A stretch of 64,000 nt of DNA from UBA4085 sp964556755 (GTDB taxonomy: Bacteria; Acidobacteriota; Aminicenantia; Aminicenantales; UBA4085), in the NCBI GenBank assembly GCA_964556755.1, contig CAZKXI010000015.1, forward strand, positions 1-64,000. The letters run 5' to 3'. Below, in pieces: positions 54,536-61,411 of the stretch (within the stretch, counting starts at the first letter, position 1; every line of letters begins with the position of its first letter). The position numbers and the translations under genes are program-made. A model generated the notes under the pieces. That model was not told the DNA's origin. It ran no database searches and saw nothing but the letters and a program-made list of their open reading frames with translations.

Positions 54536-55896
54536 CTGCCCAGCAGGGCGGCCAGCAGGACGCCGGACGCGACCGGCGCCATCGTGACGAGCTCGGGCAG
54601 CGTCAGGCCCATCAGCCGGCCGGCCAGCCACAGGGCCAGGCCCCAGATCGCCGCAATGAACGCGGCGTCGAAGATCAGGGCGACCGCCTTGCGGAAGAAG
54701 CCCATCCGCCGCCGCGGCGACGGCTCCCGGTCCAGGAGCTCGGCTGTGGACGGCGTGGGCGGCGAGGGGCGCAGGCGCATATCGTCGAAGACGGACTCGG
54801 GCGGCGTCTCGTTCTCATCCCGGTCCTGGAAGATCTCTTCCCGCGTGATGCGCTCGGGGATGCCCATGCGGGTGGGCTCGGGGGGCGGCGCCGGCGCGAC
54901 CGGCGGCCGGGGGATCTCCAGCGGCGTGCGGGACATGACCTCCTGCTGGAAGTCCATGGTGTCGCCCGGGGCCAGGCTGCTTGGAGGCTCCAGGATGCGG
55001 TCCTCGTCGCCCGCCTCCTCGGCCTCGTCGCCCCGGAAAGACGAGCCGATCTTGCGGACCGCCCCGTAAAGGTCTTCCTCGGGCGAGGTGTCGGGGATGC
55101 GGGGGATCTCGATCCTTTCGCCCTCGACATCCACCGTGGGCGGCTTGCGGAGCAGCTCCTCCCAAGCGGCGTCCAAGCCCGGCTTGCGCTCCATCACCGG
55201 CGGGACGGGCTCGGGATCGGGGGCCGGAGGAGAAGCCGGAGACGGCGGCGGAGGGGGCGAAAAAGCGGGCGGCGGAGTCGGAGCCCAAACCGGCGGCTCG
55301 TCCCGCTTCGGCTCCCCGTCGATGGGACCCGTTGCCTGGCGCTCCTTCTCCTCGAGCACCGCGATCAGCTTGGCGATCTCTTCCTTGGTGTCCAGCTTGG
55401 GCTTGGCCTCGACCGCCTTCCGGGGCGCTCGGGGCGTCGGCTTGGCGGCGGCTCTGCGAACCGGCTTGGCGACCGGCTTGGCGACCGGCTCCAGCTCGGG
55501 GTCGCGGGCCTCGAGCTCCGCGGGCGGCTGAGGGGCCCGCCTGGCCCTGGGCTTGGGCTTGGCTTCCGGCTCGGGCTCGCGCTCGGCCTCGGGCTCGTGC
55601 TCAGCCTCGTGCTCGGCCTCGGGCTCGTCGGGGAAATGGCCGCTTCCCTCGAGGACCTCCTCCAGGTCGATCTCCTCGAGGTCGGCCTCGTCCTTGGTCA
55701 GGAGCCGCTCGTCCTCCTCGCCGTCATCCTCGCCTTCGACGACGTCCTTGAAGTCCTCATCGACGATCTTCTCGCCCTTGATGGGCTCTTCCTCCGCCTC
55801 GTCGGCCGGGAAGAGAAGCTGGGTGCCGCAGTTGTTGCAGTATTTCTGCGACTCGTCGATGATCGCCTTGCAATAGGGACAGCGTCGGATGGCCAT
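54466..55896 (-). CDS. zinc-ribbon, low-complexity, RDD-like membrane protein
   Basis: 476 residues. An N-terminal zinc ribbon (RRCPYCKAIIDESQKYCNNCGTQL), then about 360 residues rich in Glu, Pro and Ala (several EPEAEHEAEHEPE-type repeats, a Pro-rich PPPAFSPPPPPSPASPP), then two membrane segments (about 400-425 and 440-465) in an RDD-like domain ending FFLGETLGDRM. Likely a membrane-tethered protein with a long disordered cytoplasmic part; function unknown. It ends 70 bp inside the convergent lptB gene. Confidence 0.82.
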   Translation of the reverse strand: MAIRRCPYCKAIIDESQKYCNNCGTQLLFPADEAEEEPIKGEKIVDEDFKDVVEGEDDGEEDERLLTKDEADLEEIDLEEVLEGSGHFPDEPEAEHEAEHEPEAEREPEPEAKPKPRARRAPQPPAELEARDPELEPVAKPVAKPVRRAAAKPTPRAPRKAVEAKPKLDTKEEIAKLIAVLEEKERQATGPIDGEPKRDEPPVWAPTPPPAFSPPPPPSPASPPAPDPEPVPPVMERKPGLDAAWEELLRKPPTVDVEGERIEIPRIPDTSPEEDLYGAVRKIGSSFRGDEAEEAGDEDRILEPPSSLAPGDTMDFQQEVMSRTPLEIPRPPVAPAPPPEPTRMGIPERITREEIFQDRDENETPPESVFDDMRLRPSPPTPSTAELLDREPSPRRRMGFFRKAVALIFDAAFIAAIWGLALWLAGRLMGLTLPELVTMAPVASGVLLAALLGSYFFLFLFFLGETLGDRMASPKS

Positions 55897-55903
55897 TGGT
55901 CTA

Positions 55904-55933
55904 AATATAAGGGGACAAGGCGTGGGAAGTCAA
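55904..55933 (-). promoter_or_regulatory. promoter of the zinc-ribbon/RDD gene, probably giving a leaderless mRNA
   Basis: Minus strand TTGACT (55933-55928), 18-bp spacer, TATATT (55909-55904), seven bases, ATG at 55896. Confidence 0.6.
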
Positions 55934-55943
55934 ACGTTTAGAA

Positions 55944-57056
55944 TCACTTGGTTGCGGTCGAGGCCGGAGAGGCGGCGGCCGGCCAAGAGACCGCGTTCAT
56001 GCACTCCGGCGTCGTGGGCGGGACCGGCCGCGGCGGCACCACGACCGGCGCGATGGCCGGCGCCCGGACGCCGTAGCGGGGAATCCGCAGCGAGCGGCCG
56101 GCCCGGATGAGAGTGCCGGAAAGCCCGTTCTGGGCCTGGATGGCCCGGACGCTGACGCCATAGCGGCGGGCGATGTGCCCGAGGGTCTCGCCGTTGCGGA
56201 TCAGGTGGGCCACGGTGTAGACGGGCGGCTTGATGCGCTGGATCTGGATCAGGTAGGGATAGACCCGGCGGCCGATCTCCTGGGCCACGCGATTGTAGAA
56301 GCGGACGTGGTAGTGCGTCCGGTGACCGGCCACATGGACGATGAGGGCCTTGGAGTAGCCGCGCGAGAACTGGAAGACGCGGTCGAGCCAGTCCTTGTCC
56401 TCGCCGATCTGGATGGCGTAGGCGTAGAGGAGCCTCTGGATTCGCGTGTCGAGCAGGATCGTCTCGATGTCCGTCCGCAGGAGCAGGGCCCGGACCAGGG
56501 CCCAGTTGCGGGGCAAGTCCAGGTTGGCCGCCGTGCCCGGCAGATACCAGGACGTGGCCCCGCTCTTGTAGTAGAAGCCGAAGTCGACATCGCGGCCGGA
56601 CTGGTGGGTGATGTGGCGGCGCATCCGGCCGCCTTCCTGGAAGCTGATGTCGCCGATGCTGATGGCGGGCGTGTCGGGGTAGAGCTCGTGGACGGTGCCG
56701 ATGGCGGCCCGGATGAACTCCACGGTCTCCGTGGTGCCGTAGGCGCCGTCGGGGGCGATGGGATGCCACCCCGGTCCCTCCGGCAGGGGGACGGGATTGA
56801 GCAGGATGCCGCCGCCGGGAGCGCCGATGGAGATCGAGCCGAGCGAGGCCTGTTCGGTCTCCACGACCCTGAACAGCTCCTCGTCGGGCCGATCAAGGAA
56901 CGACTCCGGCGAGGGAACGGCGGCGGGAGCGGAGGATTCGGCGGCGGCCGCAACCGTCGACGCCGCGGGCGGAGGAAAGAGCGCCGGGTTGACCTGCTGG
57001 ACGGCGGCCCGGATCGGGCTCAGCCAGAAGGCGGCCGCCAGCCATATGCTCAGCAT
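55944..57056 (-). CDS. MepA-like murein endopeptidase with C-terminal LysM
   Basis: 370 residues from the ATG at 57056. The ATG at 57077 lies in the -10 box, so it cannot be used. A signal peptide (MLSIWLAAAFWLSPIRAA) and a Pro/Ala linker precede an M74 (penicillin-insensitive endopeptidase) domain, with zinc-binding residues in THQSGRDVDFGFYYKSG and GHRTHYHVRFYN. A LysM domain follows at about 275-325 (VAHLIRNGETLGHIARRYGVSVRAIQAQNGL) and should bind peptidoglycan. It would cut D-Ala-meso-DAP crosslinks in the periplasm. It is 47 bp upstream of the RDD-like gene but that gene has its own promoter. Confidence 0.88.
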   Translation of the reverse strand: MLSIWLAAAFWLSPIRAAVQQVNPALFPPPAASTVAAAAESSAPAAVPSPESFLDRPDEELFRVVETEQASLGSISIGAPGGGILLNPVPLPEGPGWHPIAPDGAYGTTETVEFIRAAIGTVHELYPDTPAISIGDISFQEGGRMRRHITHQSGRDVDFGFYYKSGATSWYLPGTAANLDLPRNWALVRALLLRTDIETILLDTRIQRLLYAYAIQIGEDKDWLDRVFQFSRGYSKALIVHVAGHRTHYHVRFYNRVAQEIGRRVYPYLIQIQRIKPPVYTVAHLIRNGETLGHIARRYGVSVRAIQAQNGLSGTLIRAGRSLRIPRYGVRAPAIAPVVVPPRPVPPTTPECMNAVSWPAAASPASTATK

Positions 57057-57075
57057 GAAGGGTTCATCCGCGATC

Positions 57076-57103
57076 ATTCTAGCCGATCGAGGATATCGGT
57101 CAA
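57076..57103 (-). promoter_or_regulatory. sigma-70-type promoter of the MepA-like gene
   Basis: Minus strand TTGACC (57103-57098), 16-bp spacer, TAGAAT (57081-57076). Leader of about 13 nt to the start at 57056. Confidence 0.55.
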
Positions 57104-57152
57104 GAAGAAATCTCGAGACGCGTTATATCGCAAAACGGCTCTACGCAACGGA

Positions 57153-57181
57153 TTGACAGCCCGGGCTCGGCCGCTTATCTT
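57153..57181 (+). promoter_or_regulatory. sigma-70-type promoter of the barrel gene
   Basis: TTGACA (57153-57158), 17-bp spacer, TATCTT (57176-57181). Confidence 0.65.
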
Positions 57182-57210
57182 GAGAGCGAATTACCGGGGG
57201 AGGATATCGA

Positions 57211-57888
57211 TTGAAGACGACCGGAATCGGACGCGGAGGGGCTTGGGCGCTGGGGCTCGCGTTGGGATGGCTGCTTCTTGGAAGCGCCCCGGCCGAAGCG
57301 AAGTCGAAGATCAAGCTCTACGCCGGCCTCGACGGCGCTTACACGACCGCGATGATGCATTCCGGCGGCTTCAATACGGTCGGGGATTTCCGCAACCAGG
57401 GCGACGATACCGGCACCCTCATCGTCGCCGGCGGCCATGTCGGCCTGGAGTGGAACCGAATGGTGCGGCTCGATCTCGGCTACCACAAGCGCGGCGGCCT
57501 GCAGTTCACGACCTCCGGCTTCAGCTGGGAATACCCCTATCGCACCGCCGTCGATACCGCCTCTCTGATGGCCTCGGTCATCGTCAAGATCGTCCCCAAG
57601 GGAGTCGTCTCGCCCTATCTGGGGGCCGGGATCGGACAGACGGCCATGGAGGGGTCCACCACCGACCTGGTGGTCCAAGGGAGCGCGAGCGCCAAGCGCC
57701 TGTCCTGGCAGGCGGAGGCCGGGATCCAATTCGATCTTCTCCGTTGGGTCAGCCTCCAGCTCGGGTATCGCATCGTCTCTCTCGGACGGCTGGATATCCC
57801 TCTATCCGAGAGCGGTCTCGAGGCCGGCGACTTCACCGCCGCGCTCAAGACGGGCGAGCTTGTGGTCGGGGCGCGGATCAGGATCTGA
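57211..57888 (+). CDS. small outer-membrane beta-barrel protein
   Basis: 225 residues from a TTG at 57211, supported by GGGGGAGG 8 nt upstream. Signal peptide to about residue 30 (LGLALGWLLLGSAPAEA), then alternating strands typical of an eight-stranded OmpA/OmpW-type barrel: KIKLYAGLDGAYTTAMM, LIVAGGHVGLEWNRMVRLDLGYHKRGG, PYLGAGIGQTAME, QAEAGIQFDLLRWVSLQLGYRIVSL and the last strand ELVVGARIRI. Function unknown. Confidence 0.82.
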   Translation: MKTTGIGRGGAWALGLALGWLLLGSAPAEAKSKIKLYAGLDGAYTTAMMHSGGFNTVGDFRNQGDDTGTLIVAGGHVGLEWNRMVRLDLGYHKRGGLQFTTSGFSWEYPYRTAVDTASLMASVIVKIVPKGVVSPYLGAGIGQTAMEGSTTDLVVQGSASAKRLSWQAEAGIQFDLLRWVSLQLGYRIVSLGRLDIPLSESGLEAGDFTAALKTGELVVGARIRI

Positions 57889-57914
57889 GCGCCGAATCTC
57901 CCGCCGATTTCCGA

Positions 57915-57944
57915 TTGATTCGCCCGCGAGGATCGTTCTATAAT
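57915..57944 (+). promoter_or_regulatory. sigma-70-type promoter of the AGCS symporter gene
   Basis: TTGATT (57915-57920), 18-bp spacer, TATAAT (57939-57944). Transcription should start near 57951, leaving a leader of about 140 nt. Confidence 0.7.
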
Positions 57945-57950
57945 CCGGCC

Positions 57951-58090
57951 CGGGTGCGCGGCGTGCAAATCCGCCGCGCAGGCAATGTCCATTGGGATGG
58001 TCGGGCCGCCATCCATATCCGGCCGGAGCCGCCGCGCCGCGGGGGCTCCGGGCGACGAGTCCATGCCTCGGATATGGAAAGGAGCCCTGC
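57951..58090 (+). promoter_or_regulatory. structured 5' leader of the AGCS symporter mRNA, candidate cis-regulatory RNA
   Basis: Three perfect stems are visible: 57955-57963 with 57972-57980 (9 bp), 57995-58000 with 58009-58014 (6 bp), and 58023-58030 with 58044-58051 (8 bp). A long-range pair, CCATATCC (58013-58020) with GGATATGG (58070-58077), encloses the last hairpin and ends directly against the Shine-Dalgarno AAAGGAG (58078-58084). It shares two bases with the second stem, so the two pairings compete. It does not show the glycine-riboswitch core. Confidence 0.5.
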
Positions 58091-59518
58091 ATGTCATCCC
58101 TTATCGACTCCACCGCCCGCTTCCTGGACCAGTCCGCCGCCCATATCTGGTCCTATATGCTCTTCGTCCTGCTGGCCGTCGGCCTGTGGCTGTCGCTCCG
58201 GACCGGCTTCGTCCAATTCCGCAAGCTGGGCGCGGCCTGGAAGCTGATCTTCTCGGGCTTCCTGGGCAAGGGCAAGAAGAGCCGTGACGGGGATGTCTCT
58301 CCCTTCGCCGCGCTGACGACGGCCCTGGCGGCCACCGTCGGAAACGGCAACATCGGAGGCGTGGCCACCGCCCTGGTGATCGGCGGCCCCGGCTCGATCT
58401 TCTGGATGTGGGTCTGCGGCTTCCTGGGCATGGCCACGAAATACTCGGAGGCCCTCCTGGGGGTCAAATTCCGGGAGCACTACCCCGACGGGGCCATCGC
58501 CGGCGGGCCGATGTACTACATCGACAACGGCGTCAAGAACAAGCGCTTCGGATCCTTCCTGGCCGGGGCCTTCGCCGTGTGCGGGACCTTCGCCGCCCTC
58601 TTCGGGACCGGCAACATGATGCAGGCCAACCAGATGACGCTGGCCATGAACAGCGAGCTGGGCATCCCCAAGATCGTCACGGCCGTGGTCATCACCGTTA
58701 TGACGGCCCTGGTCATCCTGGGAGGCATCAAGCGCATCGGGGCGGTGACCGAGAAGATCGTCCCGACCATGATCCTGCTCTATTTCGGGACGGGGATCGT
58801 CGTCCTGATCCTCAACATCAAGGCCGTGCCGGGGGCTTTCGGCTTGATCTTCCAGCACGCCTTCACCCCGGCGGCGGCGGCCGGCGGCTTTCTGGGCGCT
58901 TCGGTCCGGCAGGCCATGCAGATGGGCGTCAGGCGCGGCCTGCTGTCCAACGAGGCCGGCCTGGGATCGGCCCCCATCGCCCACGCCGCGGCCCAGACGC
59001 CCTCCCCCGTCCACCAGGGGCTGATCGGCCTGGGCGAGGTCTTCATCGACACCATCGTGGTCTGCACGCTCTCGGCCCTGATCAACCTGACCTCCGGCCT
59101 GTGGTCCAGCGGGCTGAACGGATCGGCCATGACGGCGGCGTCCTTCTCCCAGAGCATCCCGGTCGTCGGGGGGATCATCGTGGCCTTCTCGTCCTTCCTG
59201 TTCGGGTACTCGACCCTGGTCGGCTGGTGCTACTACGGGGAACAGTGCGTCCGCTACCTTTTCGGCAACCGCAGCACCATGCCGTACCGGATCGTCTTCA
59301 CGGTCCTGGTCTTCGTCGGGGCCATGGTCTCGCTGGAGCTGGTCTTCTACATGGGCGACATCGCCAACGCCTTCATGGCCCTGCCGAACCTGATCGCCCT
59401 GGCCGCCCTGTCGGGCGTCGTGGCCAAGACGACCAAGTCCTTCTTCAAGGATTATCCGACTATGAAGGACTTCGACAGGCGCAAATCGGCCCCGCTGGAT
59501 GCCGGCGCGACGGAATGA
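58091..59518 (+). CDS. sodium:alanine/glycine symporter (AGCS family)
   Basis: 475 residues from the ATG at 58091 (AAAGGAG upstream), normal for the family, with ten to eleven membrane segments. Family signatures: FAALTTALAATVGNGNIGGVATAL, the GGPGSIFWMWVCGFLGMATKYSEALLGVKFRE region, AIAGGPMYYI, GVRRGLLSNEAGLGSAPIAHAAA, and FGYSTLVGWCYYGEQCVRYLFG. It imports alanine or glycine with Na+. The long, structured leader suggests control at translation. Confidence 0.94.
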   Translation: MSSLIDSTARFLDQSAAHIWSYMLFVLLAVGLWLSLRTGFVQFRKLGAAWKLIFSGFLGKGKKSRDGDVSPFAALTTALAATVGNGNIGGVATALVIGGPGSIFWMWVCGFLGMATKYSEALLGVKFREHYPDGAIAGGPMYYIDNGVKNKRFGSFLAGAFAVCGTFAALFGTGNMMQANQMTLAMNSELGIPKIVTAVVITVMTALVILGGIKRIGAVTEKIVPTMILLYFGTGIVVLILNIKAVPGAFGLIFQHAFTPAAAAGGFLGASVRQAMQMGVRRGLLSNEAGLGSAPIAHAAAQTPSPVHQGLIGLGEVFIDTIVVCTLSALINLTSGLWSSGLNGSAMTAASFSQSIPVVGGIIVAFSSFLFGYSTLVGWCYYGEQCVRYLFGNRSTMPYRIVFTVLVFVGAMVSLELVFYMGDIANAFMALPNLIALAALSGVVAKTTKSFFKDYPTMKDFDRRKSAPLDAGATE

Positions 59519-59577
59519 GCCGGGCGGGGGGGAAGCGGTGGGACGGCAGCGGCGAAGGCCAGAAGGGAGGGCGCAAA

Positions 59578-59606
59578 TTGACTTTCCCTCCAGATTCCGC
59601 TACAAA
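59578..59606 (+). promoter_or_regulatory. promoter-like sequence upstream of tRNA-Val-like repeat A
   Basis: TTGACT (59578-59583), 17-bp spacer, TACAAA (59601-59606), ending 15 bp before the tRNA-like GGGCGATT. This is the placement expected for a tRNA gene promoter. Confidence 0.45.
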
Positions 59607-59621
59607 TACCCCCGCCTGAGT

Positions 59622-59750
59622 GGGCGATTCACTCGGTAAACCGCCTCTTTAGAATCCTGTATTTGTTGATAATAGTAAGACTTACAAATCCACAAAAAGA
59701 CAGGAAGGGACTTTCATTGTCAATCTTGAGGCAAAATATAGGGCTACTGA
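59622..59750 (+). repeat. island direct repeat copy A, with a degenerate tRNA-Val-like start
   Basis: About 130 bp, diverged but colinear with 61230-61360. The first 41 bases begin GGGCGATTCACTC and end TTTAGAATCCTGTAT, matching the two ends of tRNA-Val(CAC) at 63428 with the anticodon arm missing. The rest contains the 18-bp block GTCAATCTTGAGGCAAAA shared exactly with copy B. It lies just beyond the 3' end of the AAA/DUF4143 gene. Confidence 0.65.
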
Positions 59751-59770
59751 GTAAGGGACGAGGTCCCGCT

Positions 59771-60943
59771 CTAAATAAGCCCTCCCAGGAAGCGATCGGC
59801 CGAGACTATATGAACGCCGCGAATCAAGCTATGAACGCCGCTTTTTCGGATGACTTGGTAAACGAATGGAATTTTCAGCTTGTCTAGGAAGTAGCGGAGG
59901 TTCGTCGACACATTCTCCTCCGAAAGCTTCGCTTCGACCGCAAACCAGGGCTTCCTGTCTACAGTGACGAGGAAATCCACCTCCCTCTTGTCCACGTCCC
60001 GAAGGAATGAAAGCTCCGCCCGCAGCCCATCCCGGTCATAGAGGAAGTGGCACAGCTTGAGGAGATGGCCGGCGATCATATTTTCAAAACGCGCGGCAGG
60101 ATCCGGGACCTCCGACCAATCCCAGAGATAGAGCTTGGGTTCTTTCTTGATGGACCGGATCCATCGGTGCGCGAAGGGCCGTATGCGGAAATGATAGTAG
60201 AACGACTCGAGGACCACGAGCCAATGAGAAACGGCCTTGAACCCGGACTCTAGGTCTTCGCGGACGGCATTCGTCGAGAACAGCGATCCGACGCGCTCGG
60301 GAAGCATATCGCTCAGGAGCTTCATTCGGCCGAGATCGCGGACCTGTTCGATGCTGACAATGTCGTCCCGGAACATCCGCTCGATCTTCTCATTATGCCA
60401 GCGGCGGAGGAAACGGTCGCTTTGTTTGAAGAGAGGCTCGGGGAACCCCCCGAATTCCAGAAGCGCCTCAAATTCTGAGCGGGAGGCCGTCTCGGAAATC
60501 GGGATTTCTTTGAAAGGCTCAGGAAGAGCCCCACGGCCAGCAAGCTCCGGCAGCGAGAAAGGATGGAGGCGGTAGTAGTGGTAGCGGCCTTGCAGGGAAT
60601 CTCCGCCGCGGCGGACGACATCAAGCCTAGCGCTGCCCGTTACAAGGAATTTATATCTGTTCTTGAGCTTGTCGTATTCTCCTTTGATCAGGTTCTTCCA
60701 GCCACGATGCTTGTGGATTTCGTCCAGGATAATCAGCTCGGCGTCACCGGGCCAGCGCGAGTCCAGGATCGAGCGACGGTCGGCGCGGCTGTCCCAGTTG
60801 AAATAGGCGGGCGAGCGGAATCGCCGGCCCAGGAGGTCTGTGGCCAACGTCGTCTTGCCAACCTGTCGGGCGCCGCCGACGAAGACCATTTTTTCGCAAA
60901 GGTCATCGGCCACGGCGCCGGTCAAATATCGTTCCTTGAGCAT
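59771..60943 (-). CDS. AAA-family ATPase with DUF4143
   Basis: 390 residues. Walker A GGARQVGKTTLATDL, Walker B AELIILDEIHK, sensor-like FLVTGSARLDV in the N-terminal AAA part (about 15-150); the C-terminal DUF4143 (about 190-380) contains the PD-(D/E)xK-like REVDFLVTVDRKPWFAVEAK. Proteins of this group are widespread accessory ATPases, some acting in toxin-antitoxin or mobile-element contexts; the role here is unknown. It is less GC-rich than its neighbours. The ATG comes 6 bases after the -10 box (leaderless), and a 20-bp palindrome lies just upstream of the promoter. Confidence 0.9.
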   Translation of the reverse strand: MLKERYLTGAVADDLCEKMVFVGGARQVGKTTLATDLLGRRFRSPAYFNWDSRADRRSILDSRWPGDAELIILDEIHKHRGWKNLIKGEYDKLKNRYKFLVTGSARLDVVRRGGDSLQGRYHYYRLHPFSLPELAGRGALPEPFKEIPISETASRSEFEALLEFGGFPEPLFKQSDRFLRRWHNEKIERMFRDDIVSIEQVRDLGRMKLLSDMLPERVGSLFSTNAVREDLESGFKAVSHWLVVLESFYYHFRIRPFAHRWIRSIKKEPKLYLWDWSEVPDPAARFENMIAGHLLKLCHFLYDRDGLRAELSFLRDVDKREVDFLVTVDRKPWFAVEAKLSEENVSTNLRYFLDKLKIPFVYQVIRKSGVHSLIRGVHIVSADRFLGGLI

Positions 60944-60949
60944 GATCCG

Positions 60950-60978
60950 ATTCTAAACCGGCCCGCGATCCATGTCAA
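60950..60978 (-). promoter_or_regulatory. promoter of the AAA/DUF4143 gene, giving a leaderless mRNA
   Basis: Minus strand TTGACA (60978-60973), 17-bp spacer, TAGAAT (60955-60950), six bases, ATG at 60943. The expected +1 is the A of the ATG. Confidence 0.7.
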
Positions 60979-60981
60979 GAA

Positions 60982-61001
60982 TATTTGCCATTAGGCAAAT
61001 A
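60982..61001. promoter_or_regulatory. 20-bp palindrome, candidate operator
   Basis: TATTTGCC-ATTA-GGCAAATA, perfect 8-bp arms. It ends 4 bp upstream of the -35 box of the AAA/DUF4143 promoter, in AT-rich DNA, where an activator or repressor could bind. Confidence 0.55.
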
Positions 61002-61229
61002 AATAAGCTTATATTTTCGCCTCCATGCAAATCTAAAATTCTCCATTTTAAGCTAGACATCTCTAAGGGATGAGGTCCGTCCGCCGCCTTGAAGATCGAA
61101 TTGAGAATTAGTAAACTTTTGCTACGCTTCCTCTGGCAAATTTTCCCCCGGGCGGGGAATTTTGAAAGAGATTGACGGCATCGCAAGTCAATGTTTATTG
61201 ATTCTGCGACAAATGAAGCAGTGCCTTTG
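61002..61229. other. AT-richer intergenic DNA between repeat B and the AAA gene
   Basis: No gene is seen. It holds a hairpin at about 61136-61163 (AAATTTTCCCC against GGGGAATTTT) that could end transcription from the HEAT-like gene, and a weak promoter-like TTGACG-17-TTATTG (61172-61200) upstream of the tRNA-like repeat B. Confidence 0.4.
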
Positions 61230-61360
61230 GGGCGATTAAATAATAAACGTCTTCGTTCAAAATCCGCATCTGTTGACAACAATTCGACTTACATGACCAC
61301 ATAAGGACGGCAAGAGACATCTTCCGTCAATCTTGAGGCAAAACGACGGGGCTTACTCTA
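61230..61360 (+). repeat. island direct repeat copy B, with a degenerate tRNA-Val-like start
   Basis: Colinear with copy A at 59622. It starts GGGCGATTAA like tRNA-Val, including the preceding GCCTTT-G bases, and has GTTCAAAATCC 29 bases on, like a T-arm. It lies between the AAA gene promoter region and the 3' end of the HEAT-like gene. Confidence 0.65.
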
Positions 61361-61411
61361 CCTGATAAGCTCAACCACTACCGGCCTCGGCAACTTGAAC
61401 CCTAGGCCCTC

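Noticed and set aside
56175..57210. Long plus-strand frame running from opposite the MepA-like gene towards 58247
   Set aside because: It is antisense to the endopeptidase and runs out of frame through the barrel gene; it lacks any recognisable protein.
57951..58090. Glycine riboswitch upstream of the AGCS symporter
   Set aside because: The context suggested it, but the conserved glycine-aptamer core could not be found; kept only as an unclassified structured leader.
59663..59887. 74-codon plus-strand frame over repeat A and the end of the AAA gene
   Set aside because: No ribosome site, no recognisable features and overlaps a clear gene on the other strand; it is inside the repeat.
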